A DNA stretch of 64,000 nt from Carnegiea gigantea. Taxonomy: Eukaryota > Streptophyta > Magnoliopsida > Caryophyllales > Cactaceae. A program made the translations under genes and the position numbers. Shown here one piece after another: positions 11,166 to 23,512 of the stretch. The stretch lies in the NCBI GenBank assembly GCA_029747015.1, contig JAKOGI010001326.1, positions 119,501 through 183,500 on the forward strand, read 5' to 3'. The notes under the pieces are model-generated. The model saw only the letters and a program-made list of their open reading frames with translations, was not told where the DNA came from and made no database searches. Within the stretch, counting starts at the first letter, position 1, and each line of letters opens with the position of its first letter.

Positions 11166-11673
11166 GTATGTCATATATCTTTTAATTATCATCATTTTGC
11201 TGTATTATACTCTTTTTGCAATGCAATAATCTCTGTGAATTTGTTGGTGGGTAATGAGCTAATGATTGGGTATTTCTGAACCAAATTTGCTGTCAATCTT
11301 TGTAGATCTGATTCAGTTACTAGAAATAGAAGTTGCATTTTTCTGCCTTGAAACGATGTTTAGTAACTTCTAAGCTACTACTATTCACTGCACTTGGATA
11401 ATTGCATGAAACAGAAATTAGGGCGTAAGTTAAAAAGAAATGTTTTTGGGGCCCTTTTTTTTTTCTTTATTCTCTTGCTCCATTTCGGTCGCTAGATTTC
11501 TCTATCTGGGCTTTGGTTTCTTCGTAGTTTTCTATTCACGGTGTAGAGATAAAGGTGTTACTCTTGAGCTATTTTGTTGCTTTCTATTGAGAAGCACTGT
11601 ATCAAGTTACATTGTTCTTTTACATTTTCTTTCCTTTTTCTGGGGTTTGTGGATCGGAGGACTAGTGGATACT

Positions 11674-12105
11674 TGTTACGGATTTGACCAGTTGCAAGGT
11701 ATGAGACTTGTCCCACATCGGTTGTATGGGCAACTGATGAGGGGTTTATAGATCAAATGGGCTCTCTCTCCTAATAGGCTAGTCTTTTGGGATGAGTTCT
11801 CCTGTTTGGTCTGTAACAATTGGTATCAGAGCCAACTCGGAGTGGTGGCCCACGGAGTGGTGGCCTGGGGGAGCCAGCCGTGACCAACGAGGACTCGGAG
11901 TGGTGGCCTGGGAAAGCCAGCCGTGACCAACGAGGACGTTGGCCCTTAAGGGGGGTCGAATGTTACGGATTTGACCAGTTGTAAGGTATGGGACTTGTCC
12001 CACATCGGTTGTATGGGCAACTGATGAGGGGTTTATAGACCAAATGGGCTCTCTCTCCTAATAGGCTAGTCTTTTGGGATGAGTTCTCCTGTTTGGTCTG
12101 TAACA
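11674..12105 (+). mobile_element. Complete TRIM retrotransposon (432 bp)
   Basis: Two 145-bp LTRs (11674-11818, 11961-12105) start TGTTACGG and end GTAACA. The primer site TGGTATCAGAGCC (11821-11833) is a perfect match to initiator tRNA-Met, and the purine tract AAGGGGGG (about 11948-11955) precedes the 3' LTR. Target duplication ATACT flanks both ends (11669-11673 and 12106-12110). The internal part encodes nothing and contains a 42-bp tandem duplication (11853-11894, 11895-11936). LTRs differ at only a few bases. Orientation is the same as the host gene. It lacks the 5S-like block of Cassandra elements. Confidence 0.93.
11821..11833 (+). other. TRIM primer binding site (tRNA-iMet)
   Basis: TGGTATCAGAGCC lies two bases after the 5' LTR, complementary to the 3' end of initiator tRNA-Met. 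Confidence 0.9.
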
Positions 12106-12517
12106 ATACTGTCCTGATTCCGGGTTCTAATGGAAAAGATTTTTCCACAATAACAAAGGTGAATCACTGCCGCAATCAGCAGCCTTGCCATATATAATGT
12201 GGTAATTGTATTGGATGATATATGTAACATGTTCATATGAGCCCCTTATGTCCACTAATTATGTGTTTAGCGCATGGGTTTGGTCCTCATCGTCAATGTG
12301 ATCATTCATGTTCACATTTTTGTTTATGGGATTCACCTAGAAATGACTTAAAACTTATATTGGGCTTTTTATGTTGTCTCTTTGTGATGATGTCTTTCTA
12401 TTTGGCGGTCATGTTTGAAATATGTTATCTATGCTTGCTGAATAAGGTTAAAAATGTTCTATTCAGGTCAGCTTGACTGCTGCTCCACCAGCGCAGAAAT
12501 AGCAACATTATCTGGAA

Positions 12518-15500
12518 ATGGTCTTAGGTCTCAGGGGCAAAAATAGAAGCGGTCCCAGTGTTAAGGTCGATTACTTAATCCATGTTAAGGATATCAAGCC
12601 TTGGCCACCAACACAATCACTGAAGACTGTCCGTTCAATATTGATCCAATGGGAAAATGGAGATCGCAATTCTGGGTCTACTAGTGCCGTGGATCCTTCC
12701 ATTTCTGATGGAAAAATTGAGTTCAATGAATCATTTAGACTTCCTGTTCTGTTGTTGAGAGATATGTCTATAAAAAATGGCGACACAGAAGTATTTCATA
12801 AGAACTTGCTAGAATTCAACTTGTATGAACCCCGCAGGGATAAGACAGTAAAAGGGCAGTTGCTGGGGACAGCCATTATAGACTTGGCAGATTATGGTGT
12901 TATCAATGAGGCAACCAATATAACTGTTCCCGTGAATTGCACCAGGAGCTTCAGGAACACGGCACAGCCAGTTTTATACCTTACAATCCAGCCTTACGAT
13001 AAGGTTCGCTCAAGCTCAACCCTAAGGGGCAAATTAGAAAAAGAATCTTCCCTGGACAAGAATGGCGTAGATTCAGTTTCAGCACTAATGAGTGAAGAGT
13101 ATGCAGATGAAGCTGAAGTTGCTTCCTTGACTGATGATGATATTTCATCACACTCCTCGCTGGCTGCTTCATCTGCTGTTGAGGCCAATGGAGCTTCACC
13201 TTCTCAAAATAGGGAGGTGTGCAGTATGCTAATGTGTTTCTTTCTGATTTTAGCTATTTTCCTGTTGCCTTATCAGCATATATGATTCAATGGTTGTGCG
13301 CGTTCTTACATTTTTTATGGGGTGTGCTTATGCAATCTTTCTTCTGCACTTGATCTTTATTAGATCTGCGATGCATGTGTTTTCTCTTGTTATAAAATGG
13401 TCTAGTGATATATGGAGGACACATCTTGCCCATGAACTTGATAAGAGAAAGGTAAATCATGGAGGATTTTCTGTAGAAAGATGCAATGGATATTCACCTT
13501 ATGCATTTTAGCAACATATATAATTTGACGATGTCATTCAATTTTTATTCATTTTATTATATTTTTGCAGAATGGGACAGAGAGGGGAAAATATCCTCCT
13601 GGGTTGGGCACTGAAAATCAGGATCATAAAAAGTCAAATCTGAGGGTGGAAAGGGATCAAAATGACAACGTCAAGGATGGCTTTTCACATGATATATCTG
13701 CGGAAGGTTCTTCGAGTCCTGTTTGCGCAACTAATGCGGCTGCTTCTCCATCTGACACCTCCAAGTTGAAGTTTCAGGCGAACTCCGAATATGCTTCTGC
13801 CTCTGGGAGCAAACCTTTGATGCCATTCTATGCTCATGGAAGTGGGCAACGGATCGAGGAAGAGGCTGCTAATCCAAAGGGCAGAGCTGATTCTAAGTCA
13901 ATATCAGAGGAAGGCTCTACCTCTAAAGCAGTTCCAGTGGATGTCTCCGAGAATGAGAACTCAGAAAATAATGCTCAACCTGTACCCAGAAGAAAGAACT
14001 TCTCAGAAGTAGCAGCTTCAGCTAATCTTGATGACGTAGAGGCTGATGACAGAAAAAAGCATGAGCAAAGTGAACAGGAACAGAAAATGCTGGAAGAGAA
14101 AAGGCATTTTGTAGGATATGAAGGATATGAATCATCCAGAAGATTTTCACAGGATGATGTTTCAAAGCAAGCCTTAACTGACTCTCCTTTAGGTAGGGAT
14201 AGACCCAGACAAGTGAAGTCAGTTCGATCCCTAATGGATTCTGCGAGGAGCAATGGGTTGGCAGATGGTGGTGTTAAAACTTCTTTGAAGCACGAAGCTA
14301 AGGTTTATCCAGCAGAGAAAGGAAGTGCTTCTCCTTACACCAAAGCCCAAGTACTAGAACAGAGATTAAAAATGCTTGAGGGAGAGTTGATTGAGGCTGC
14401 TGGTATTGAAGTCGCACTTTATTCAGTAGTTGCAGAGCATGGAAGTTCGATAAGTAAGGTTCATGCACCTGCAAGGCGGCTGTCTAGACTGTATTTTCAA
14501 GCTGTCGAAGGAATGAGGAGAGCTTGTACTGCCCAAAGTGCGGTATCAGGATTGGTTGTGGTGGCAAAAGCTTGTGGCAATGATGTCCCAAGGTATATTT
14601 AAACTGCAGTCCCCTACTCCCCTCTACATTCCTTATTCCGAAGAGATGGTTCAACAAAAAACTGCTGTCCATCTTTACTTAATGATGTCCTAGACCGTAA
14701 ACTGTACTTCAAATTTCTTGTCAAAGTGTGCATGAAATTGCATTCTTGAGAATGGAAATAGTTAGAAATTTAGGTTAGAACACCCAACAACGGTTTTATT
14801 CAGGGCTTGCCTACAAAAGTTTGAACAACTGTGGTGTATTAGGGCCCCCCCTCCCCCTCGGGGTGGTGGAGGGAGCAGTAACCCCATTATTTCTCCAACT
14901 TCAAGGACACTGGCATATAACGAAATTGTATTTCTCCACTCATGATTGCAGGTTGACCTTTTGGTTGTCAAACTGTGTCATGCTCCGTGCAATTGTAAGT
15001 GAGGCCTTTGAGGAGGACCACTTGCCAGTATCTGCTGGGCCCTCAGTAGAACGTATGGGAAATAAGAAGGGCATGAATAACAAACCAGTAGCTTTAAACT
15101 GGAAGGTTTCATCTTCTGGAAAGATAGGAAATAGAAGCGGTTTAGTCAAAAGTTTAGAAGATTGGGAAGATCCTCTAACATTATTGCGTGCATTGGAAAA
15201 AATTGAATTTTGGATCTTCTCGCGGATTGTCGAATCTGTTTGGTGGCAGGTTCTACCCTTCCTTTGCTGTCCATCTCTCTTCACTGACGCTCTTGTGGTT
15301 ATGCTGGTTTGAGGTAAGTGACCACATTGGTTTCTTTCTTTGTGTTTTGACAGACTCTGACTCCACATATGCAGTCCTCAGCTGCTAAAGTAATAGATAA
15401 GATATTAGATTCTGGTGGAAGAAGAAACTATAAGAGGACATCCAGTTCTTGTGATCAAGAGCAGGTGAATTTATCGCTGGAACTTTGGAAGAAGGCATTC

Positions 15501-18500
15501 AAGGATGCTTGTGAGAGGCTGTGTCCTCTCCGAGCTGGAGGTCATGAGTGTGGCTGTTTGCCAGTGTTGGCTAAATTGGTTAGTTCCATATGCTTCAATG
15601 CCAACTGAACTCACTCTCTTGTTTGAATTTAGAATTTGGCTAGTCTGGACAAACATCACATTTAGGGTGTGTTAGTAACCTAGAATCTACATGGGTGTCC
15701 GCTTTTAGATTTTCCAACCTGTAACCAACAAATATATGTCACCAATTCACGTCTGATGCTACCGAAGGTTCTTTTCCTCTTTTTTTCCTCTTTTTTTTGG
15801 GGGTGGGGGTGTTCTGGATAGCAGAAATAAGTTTTACAAAGACAGTGTGTCAGTGTTTGATTGTGTGAATCTTTATTCAGTAATTACTCAGGTTAAATTA
15901 GCTAAGGTCTGCATAATTCTGCTCAAGTCATGCTCGTATATGATCTAATCTGCTACGACCCAGTGAACTTTATTGAAGGTGCTTGATTCTTGCTATCAAG
16001 AATACTGTGTAATTGAGGTGCTTTTTGTTGCAAAGTGACTGATGTTCGGTAGATCCTTGAAAGAGACGGCCTGATACTATTAATAGATGTGTAATTGTAC
16101 ATTAACTATCACTAAGAAGAAGGAAGACAAAGAATGCAGAAACAGCTAGTCAAACATGCTAACATAGACGGAATTTCTCAATGAAATTCAAGGGAAATGG
16201 GCCTAGAGATTTGGGAAGGCAAAAATGACCCTGGACGGTAAGAAAGATGACCCCATGACAGAATCATCTTAAGAATATGCACTGGAACCAACCTTGTTAG
16301 AGCAGCCACGAAGAAATAACTTTTCAAAGAGAAAAGAGACTCAAAGCCGAAGTGTATAATCCCCTCTCCCCCTCCCCTCCCCCCCCCCCCCTCCCCAAAA
16401 AAAAAAAGAAAAAAAAGGGATGTAACCCCTTGATATCACTGCAGTGACCCAAAAAGGGATGTATTTGAGTAATGCACTCTTTTCCTCTGATGACCACGCA
16501 AATCTCTCTAGGCACTTTGTTATTATTAGCCTTTTCTTCTAACATACCCAAAAATATGTTTGTCATGCTACAAGATGAGAGCTCTTGAAAGGCTTCTATT
16601 CCTAGTCTATTAAGGCTTAGGCATAAGACTAAATTGGTTCTCAGATATGGGTACCCTTCTCAATTAGAATCTCCTAAAACTGGTGGCGTGGTTGATGATC
16701 TTAATGTTTTTCTAATTACCAATTAGGGCATCCTTTTACATGTCTTTGTTCTCATGAAAGGAAAAAAATATTACAATCAGGAAAGAAAAAGTATTATAAT
16801 TAGACCTATCAGTTAGGGTGAACAGATTAAATACGGATGGGGTGTATTTCGATTTTACGGGTTATAAGCTGACCCAACGAGTTTAGAGCGTCTTTTTGCG
16901 ACTTATTTCTCTTTTTTCATAATTAAAAATGCAACATATTTATGACCTAAAATTCTCCATATTTGATGAAAAAACATTGTAATTGTAATTTTTTAAAAGA
17001 ATATTAAAAATACTCAAACTTTTCATTGAAATATAAATATCATGCACAAATGGGCAAAGGGTTGAGTTTGTTTTGGGTTGGGTGGGTCTGCCTGTATATT
17101 AAAATAAGGTTAATATCGTGTCGGGTCATTTATGGGTTAGCTCATAGCATGTTAACGGGTCGGAGCGGTTCAATCTGCTAATAACCTATTTAATAATTCA
17201 ATAGTTCCTTTAAATACTAATTTAACATTACCTAATTAGCTGCACTTTATTAGTGGTTTGATCCTAACATCAACAAAGGTTGACCCATTTTCCAACACTA
17301 ACATTATATTTTGAGATAAATTAGAATAAAAACCAATGAGAGTATATTAGAGTAGCACAAGATATTGCAATTATCATTGCAACATCAAAATTTTAGATTA
17401 CTACATAGCAACATTATTCAAAATATGATGAGAGATATTCTTTTCATTAAAAATATAATGATACGACTTGCGCATTGTTGATATTTGTCTTACTTTAAAT
17501 TAATTTGCTTAATGCTAGATAGTTATTTCACACTATTTCATGTCCATTTGTTTAAGTTGTTCCATTTACAAGTTGCATGTGGCGTTATTTTGTGGTAATG
17601 AATTCAAGAAAGAAAGGGCGCTATTGCTTAATTTGCGAAGGATGCAATAATTGTATAATGTCTCTCTAAATGATTCAATTTAATAATAACTATTATAGTT
17701 AAGAGTGATAAATTAAAGAAAAATCCAAAAATAAGGATATAATATTTGGGTCAAGCGGGCGGGTTCAGGTTCGGGTCGGGTTTGACCCATTAATTACGGG
17801 TTTTTCGGGTTCGGTTTATTTCGGGTTCAGGTCAAGAAATTCGTCTTCAAAACCGAAAAGTTTCGGTGAGTTCGGATCGGGTTAGTTTTTGCCATATCTA
17901 ATTACAATCATGAAGGAAATGCATTAACATAGCGCTATCTTGTTTGATATGTTTTGTCTTTTTTTTTGGGGGGGGGGTTCGGTTTGGGGGGGAGGGGGGG
18001 GGGGAAGCAAGTGCATATCATTGTAGCTCAAAAAACATACAATTTTCTCTTTGGCATACCCAAGGATCAACTATTACCTTTTACCCCCCAAAAAAAAAAA
18101 GAGTTTCTTCTTATCTTTCTCCTTAGCTTATGCATCACTTGCATTCTAGCTAAACTAAGCACAGATTTAACCAATACTTTATACAACATTCCTTATTTGC
18201 GAACAATCTAGCATTCCTCTCCTTTCATAACACGCGTATCATAGCTGAAAGCACCAAACCTATGACAACTTCTTTTCAGAAGATCTGGGCTTGCATTTTT
18301 GGAATAACATCCTTACTAACATCACACCTGTATTTTGCATTTGAATTTCTGGTTAAGCTGCTGCCGAGTATATCCTTACTAACATCACAACTGAAGAAGA
18401 GAATCAAGAGATGATTGCTACTCTCTGATTCTTCCTCAAGAAACACAAGTGATCTTTCTTGCTATTCATCTTATGCAACCTGTCTTTGTTTTTCAATCTG

Positions 18501-21500
18501 TCTGGAGCTGCCAACCAGCAGATAAAATATACTTCTGGCAGACACGGTCGAATCCTGACCAGTCTGTCCTGGCGGACCTTCCCTTTGTGATCTTTTGAGT
18601 CATTGGTTAATACTGGATAAACAATAGTTTCCATGATTGCCACTCTTCCATATATCTTACTTCTGATGAAAACCAGATTCCATCAAGTCCTTCACTTTCA
18701 CCACTTATTTCCAAGTCCAACCTGCATCACATGGGCATTTATATGCCCACCAATCAGACTTCTTGAGATATATATGGTTAACCCATCTTATTCATAAAGT
18801 TTCATTTTTGCTATATTCCTAACATACTTTGATATGGAAGCTTTATTCTCCAGAATTTTTTTTTTATTCCCAACCTCCCTGAGCTTTTGTCTTACAAATT
18901 AGATCCTGAGCCACTAAAGGTATCTAGTGTCTTCACTTTACAAAAATCTTCTGTGTCTAATTGAGTAACTTGATCCACTGCATACATAGGCAAACTGAAA
19001 ATCTTCTGCATACTAATCTAAACTGAATTCATCACTACCTGCATTTGACAACTTGTTTTTGACCAGGCTGTAAACTGACAGCAATCTTCTCTATCAGGAC
19101 CTGACAATGAGCTTTGGTCAGTTTTGTTGGAGTCAAAGAAACTCCTAGATATTTGGCAGGGGAGGCTCCCCAACTGTCAAACCAGAAATCTGCAATATCT
19201 GCAAACATTATTTCCGATTTATCAATGCCAACTTTTATGCGAAATGCTTTTGAGAACCTTTGAAAATACTTCAGCAAAATAATGATTGAGTTTATTGTAC
19301 CACCATACATCATAATGACATCATCAGCAAACAAAGGTGGATTATCTTTCAAACTTTTACATCGAAGGTGATATAGAAATTCTTCATGAGCATCTTCCAA
19401 TTTAAGGCAAAGGTGACACAGGATCTCCCTGTCCCACGCCATTCTTACCATAAGAAAGACCATACATGCTGCAGTCGACGCTGATAGTCTGTCAACATTG
19501 CTTTCTATTTTTTCCGCTAGGGATGTTCTGATGTCTTCTTCAGCATGTGCCTTAACTCCAATATCTGACTGGTTTATCTTTGTCATGGATGTAGATAATG
19601 GAACAATGCGTGGCCAGATTGGATGTGGCCATGTTTAATGCAATCCTTCGTGAATCTGCTGATGAGATTCCAACTGATCCTGTGTCGGACCCCATTAGTG
19701 ACGCCAAGGTTCTTCCAATTCCGGCTGGGAAATCAAGCTTTGGTGCTGGTGCCCAACTGAAAAATGCAGTAAGTGAAGCTGTCTTTTATAGCTATATTGG
19801 TCAGCTGTTTTGTAGACTCTCTGTGTAGAACTTATGAGTTTGGGAATATTCAGCATCATGGACATTAGCGATGAGGGTATTACATTATTAGCCATATGGG
19901 TACCACCGTTCTGTCCCACGGGTATCTGTATTAACAGCAGGCTAGGAGTTAAACAAATCCTACTGGAAGAGAACTTTTTTGGCTATACGGTTTTCCAAAC
20001 TATTGAAATCCAGAGTTAGTCACGTCACAGTGACCTCTTGTTTGATGTTTTGCATGCATTGAAGTCAACAGTTGCATTACATGTATTAGTATATTGCAAC
20101 CAATTATTAGGTAGAAGTCCACATGATAAAAGCAGATAAGCAGCATGTGGAAGTCCACATGATAAAAGCAGATAAGCAGCATGTGTTGAGCTCAGCAGCA
20201 GAAATCCGGATTGAGTACTGGAACCCAAAATAGAGAGCGACTTTAGCTTGCCTGCGTTATGTCAGTTTTCTCTAGGATTCAACATGGAGAATGTGTTGCT
20301 ATTTTGCTCTAACATTTCGTGTGGGGATCAAATTTTAATCTTCAGTGTTATCTGAATCTATCAAGAATGGTACATTGCAGATAGCGGAGTCATGAAATGG
20401 CTACTAGAGACACAAGGGATTAACTTTCTAGATGAGCCCTAATGGAATAAGGTGTTATTTGATAACATAGTGGCATAGTTTCGAAAAAGACACTGAACTT
20501 GAAGGAGATGATTTGATAGAATGGGCAAAAATGTAAAATGTTCATTTTCTTTGAGAGTTTTATGCTACATGGAGGGTCCAGTTGTTCAGAAGTCCTGTTA
20601 TGATCGTCAGTAGCTGGTCTAGAGCTCTCCAAAGGATTGTTTTCTTTCTTTTTCTTTTTGCTTTTTTCCCCTTCCCTTGGCATCTTCTAAGGAAAGATTC
20701 CCACCAAGAGACATGTTCAAAAGAAGAAAATTTCAGTTTAACAAGTGCGCTCTATGTTTTGGTTTTTTTTTGGTTGGGGGGGTGGGGGCTCGACGGACCA
20801 TCTTCATCTTCCATGTTTTCTGGTTTCGTCTCCTTGGCATTTGTCTTCATATTTGTTGGGGACAAGTTCTGTTCAACTAAGAAATTTAGAAGTTGCTGAA
20901 AACAGCAAAGGGTGCTGCTCTCTGAAAACAAAAATATGGGTTTTGTAAATGTATAAAAGCTGATAGCAGTTTGGTGGTGCATCTGGAAGGCAAGGAATAA
21001 GTGGATCTCTGGACAAAGCTGTGACAGCAAGAGTTTAACTTTTGAGGAACATGTATAGTTGGGGTTTTGTGCTTTATTGTGTATGGCACTTCCCCCCCCC
21101 CCCCCTTTTTTGGGCTTTTGAGGATATAAACATACGTGATAAATGGAGGATATCATTGTGTTTGTTCTTTGCCCTCGTTTTTTATGGCAAAGGCCTCCTT
21201 GTAATATGCATCCTTATCCTGAATTTTTTTTAATAAAAAGAAAATGCTGAAAGTGATGCATGTTAGATTGACCGGAAGTTGCATGATCAAATACTCATCG
21301 AACTATAATGATGTGATTTTGATTTCAATTTGTCCTTTGGTGACAGATTGGAAACTGGTCTAGATGGTTGACTGATCTCTTTGGCATGGATGACAATGAT
21401 GCACCTGAAGACGAAATAGATGATGATGACAGGGAGAATCATAAAAATGATTCATCCTTCAAATCTTTCTATCTACTTAAATCATTGAGTGATCTAATGA

Positions 21501-22831
21501 TGCTCCCAAAGGACATGCTACTGAGTGAGTCAATCAGAAAAGAGGTTTGATCAGAGACCTTTCTGAACAAAGTTGTCATATGCTATCGAACTCTTTTATC
21601 CTGAAAATTTCTATCGTGGCAGGTATGCCCTGCATTTGATTCTCAACTTATTAAAAGGGTCCTGGAAAATTTTGCCCCTGATGAGTTCTGCCCGGACCCA
21701 ATTCCAGATGCACTTTTTGAAGCATTGGATTCTGAGGTAAGTTACTTCATCCCCTGACTTTGTTCACTACTTATAGAGCACAACCTGTTCGCCTTCTAGC
21801 TTTGAGCTAACTTCAACTGTATGATAAATCTTCTTCAAATGTGACTGAGCATAATTTCCAGATTTTCATTTGTTGGCTTTGACCCTAGGCTCTTTATTCT
21901 GTGTGCCCTCTATCCCCTATCCTGTGGCCCCCAAAGACTGTGAGCCATGTCCCCCAAAGATTGGAAGGGAAGGAATGATATTAATGTGAGAGGCTTCTTA
22001 ATAGAATCTCCTATCAAATTAAAACTATTTGACATGGAACTTGAAGAGTATAAGTTGATTTTCTTCTTCTACATTATCAGATTGGTGACTTGTTTCTTTC
22101 TCAGTTTTTTTCTTGCTAAGCCAAACTGAAAACATGAACCCCTTTCTTTCTGTTCTTTTTCTTCCTCTTCCCTACATTCATTTCTTCCCGAGGTGGAAAA
22201 CCAATGGAGAAGCTAGACATGGAAAAACTGAGTTTTACTTGATTGCTTGACATGAACACGCCAATCCCAAGACCTGATCCAAAGCCAAATAAGATCAAAC
22301 TTGGCCAAGCAATCGTTATCCAAGCAATGACTGCATTGTTGATGAGAGTTTGGTTAAACTTTTAGCAGTACCAAATAAGACTTGAAGTCATATTGACCTT
22401 ATGCCCTCCCAATATAAGATTAACCCATGTGAATAATCCTCTTGAGTATTGCCCTGAAGTAAATTATGATTTCTTTTAAGGAGGATGCCCTTGGAGGAGG
22501 AGAAGGATCGATCATGAATTTTCCATGCGCAGCACCAGCAGTAATCTATTCTCCTCCTCCGGCTTCTTCACTGGGAGGTATAATAGCCGGAAATGTGGGA
22601 ACAGGAAGTCAATCTCGCTTACGAAGAAGTGGATCGGTGCTTAGAAGGTCAAACACTAGTGATGACGAGCTAGATGAGCTTGATTCCCCATTGAATTCAA
22701 TTCTAGGTGACAGTCTGCAGGCATCGCCAGTTGAGATGAGATCAAAGCAGAATGCAATTCAAGATCGTGGTAGAGGTGTTGTCAGGTATCACCTTCTTCG
22801 TCAAATTTGGGGAAACGACATAGAGTTATGA
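12518..22831 (+). CDS. NT-C2 domain protein, eight coding exons
   Basis: Exons are 12518-13216, 13571-14592, 14952-15249, 15354-15578, 19595-19768, 21347-21544, 21623-21736 and 22484-22831. All introns are GT-AG and the joined frame is 1025 residues. Residues about 8-155 form an NT-type C2 domain (words QWENGDRNSGS, IEFNESFRLP, LYEPRRDKTVKGQLLG). Residues 160-500 are Ser/Asp/Glu-rich and probably disordered. A short helical segment (LEQRLKMLEGELIEAA) precedes a conserved C-terminal half with FWLSN, FSRIVESVWWQ, LWKKAFKDACERLCP, GGHECGCLPVLAKL and DVAMFNAILRESADEIP. The latter resembles the dilute (DIL) fold of class V/XI myosin tails (inference). NT-C2 proteins such as EHBP1 and plant PMI1 act in membrane or actin-linked organelle positioning; the role here is inferred only. 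The start is the first ATG of the conserved MVLGLR opening. Intron 4 (4 kb) is swollen by insertions. The last intron ends in a tandem AAGGAG acceptor. Confidence 0.92.
13217..13570 (+). other. Intron 1 of the NT-C2 gene
   Basis: GT at 13217, TTTTTGCAG ending 13570, phase 0. It is T-rich with no insertion recognised. A read-through frame into it would add a hydrophobic tail and stop, so it is not coding in the main product. Confidence 0.85.
16810..17900. repeat. Unclassified repeat-like insert rich in GGGT words
   Basis: Both ends of this stretch carry recurrent GGGTCGGGT or GACCC words, while the centre is AT-rich. This layout recalls plant hAT-like or other non-autonomous DNA elements, but no clean terminal inverted repeats or target duplication could be fixed. 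Confidence 0.3.
18404..19510 (-). pseudogene. LINE reverse transcriptase fragment in intron 4
   Basis: Minus-strand RT motifs are SVDCSMYGLSYGKNGVGQGDP (near 19440-19480, a different frame from the rest), FADDVIMMYGG with the catalytic FADD box, KVGIDKSEIMFA and YLGVSLTPTKLTKAHCQ. Lower down, 18643-18404 gives VRQDRLVRIRPCLPEVYF and WLAAPDRLKNKDRLHKM, the typical beginning of the zinc-binding zf-RVT region. Frameshifts and missing endonuclease mark it as a 5'-truncated plant L1-type LINE. It lies antisense to the host gene, and its upper edge is about 90 bp from the exon 5 acceptor. Confidence 0.8.
20114..20185. repeat. 36-bp tandem duplication in intron 5
   Basis: The unit GAAGTCCACATGATAAAAGC... 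occurs twice head to tail (20114-20149, 20150-20185) and is almost identical, so the duplication is recent. Confidence 0.95.
21091..21110. repeat. C/T homopolymer tracts in intron 5
   Basis: A run of about fourteen C followed by T and G tracts. A similar T-then-G tract lies at 20759-20789. These are prone to length error in sequencing. Confidence 0.9.
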
Positions 22832-23280
22832 TTGTAATTGTAGATAGCTCTGGAGATCAGTGTATATAGAAATATCTATACACTGATGTAATGCGATCTA
22901 TTGGTAGCCAATTTATGTTATGAGCGGAGCATGTGTCTGTCTAGTTGTATATAATTAGTGTTCTCCTTCTGGCATTATGGGAAGATACTCGGTTTGCCAC
23001 TTTTGATATAAAGTTTGTGCACAAAGGTATGGGTGTATAGCAAACGATGGTACCGGAGCATGGATTGCCTGAGTAGTAGATTACCAAATCAATGCCATAA
23101 AATTTTCATCTAGATAGGGTGCATGGAGGTCACGTGTATGCAATTTAAGGATGTAGAGAGGCTTTCGTTAGACCTCAGATTGAAATGTGCGGCTATCTGC
23201 TAATTAATTGTGTTGCCACTGTTGTCTGTTGAGCCTCACTGAGGTCCTGAGAGTAGGGTACTGTACAGAATTGTGGTTTA
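22832..23280 (+). other. 3' UTR and downstream flank of the NT-C2 gene
   Basis: Follows the TGA at 22829. T/A-rich as in plant 3' UTRs, with TGTA-containing sequence around 22860-22950. No further gene is seen. The polyadenylation site cannot be fixed without transcripts. Confidence 0.5.
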
Positions 23281-23512
23281 GGGCCTGTTCTGTTCGTGGG
23301 TAAATTGGGGTGGGTAAAAGGGTAAAGTCGGTTGAAGTAGGTTGAGATAGGTTGAAGTGGGTTGAAATAAGTTGAAGTGGATTGAATTTTTTTTTATGTG
23401 ATAAATTAAATTTGGTTAAAATAGTAAAAGTGGATTGAAATGGGTTGAAGTATGCTGAAGTTGGTTGAAATGAGTTGGTATTTTGAAATTGACTCACGAA
23501 AAGGGCAGGCCC
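23281..23512. mobile_element. 232-bp Tourist-like MITE between the convergent genes
   Basis: Terminal inverted repeats GGGCCTGTTCTGTTCGTG / reverse complement of CACGAAAAGGGCAGGCCC (imperfect) are flanked by TTA on both sides (23278-23280, 23513-23515). Internally it has many GGTTGAA-type heptads. The TTA duplication and GGG/CCC ends fit PIF/Harbinger MITEs. Confidence 0.75.

Larger units (their letters stand above)
11166..12466 (+). other. Putative 5'-UTR intron of the NT-C2 gene
   Basis: Candidate donor GTATGT at 11166 and acceptor TTCAG at 12466, the latter 51 bases before the start codon. It is T-rich and holds the TRIM at 11674-12105. Leader introns are common in plants, but no transcript evidence is available here. 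Confidence 0.45.
15579..19594 (+). other. Intron 4 of the NT-C2 gene, enlarged
   Basis: Donor GTTAGT at 15579, acceptor GATGTAG ending 19594. Contents include homopolymer C/A and T/G tracts (15785, 16380, 17960, 18085), a stretch with many GGGT and GGTTCGGGT words (about 16810-17900, probably an unclassified DNA element) and a LINE remnant (about 18400-19510). Other NT-C2 introns are much shorter. Confidence 0.8.

Noticed and set aside
13290..13511. A small membrane protein frame after exon 1 of the NT-C2 gene
   Set aside because: It lies wholly in intron 1, between good donor and acceptor sites. Its hydrophobicity comes from T-rich intron sequence.
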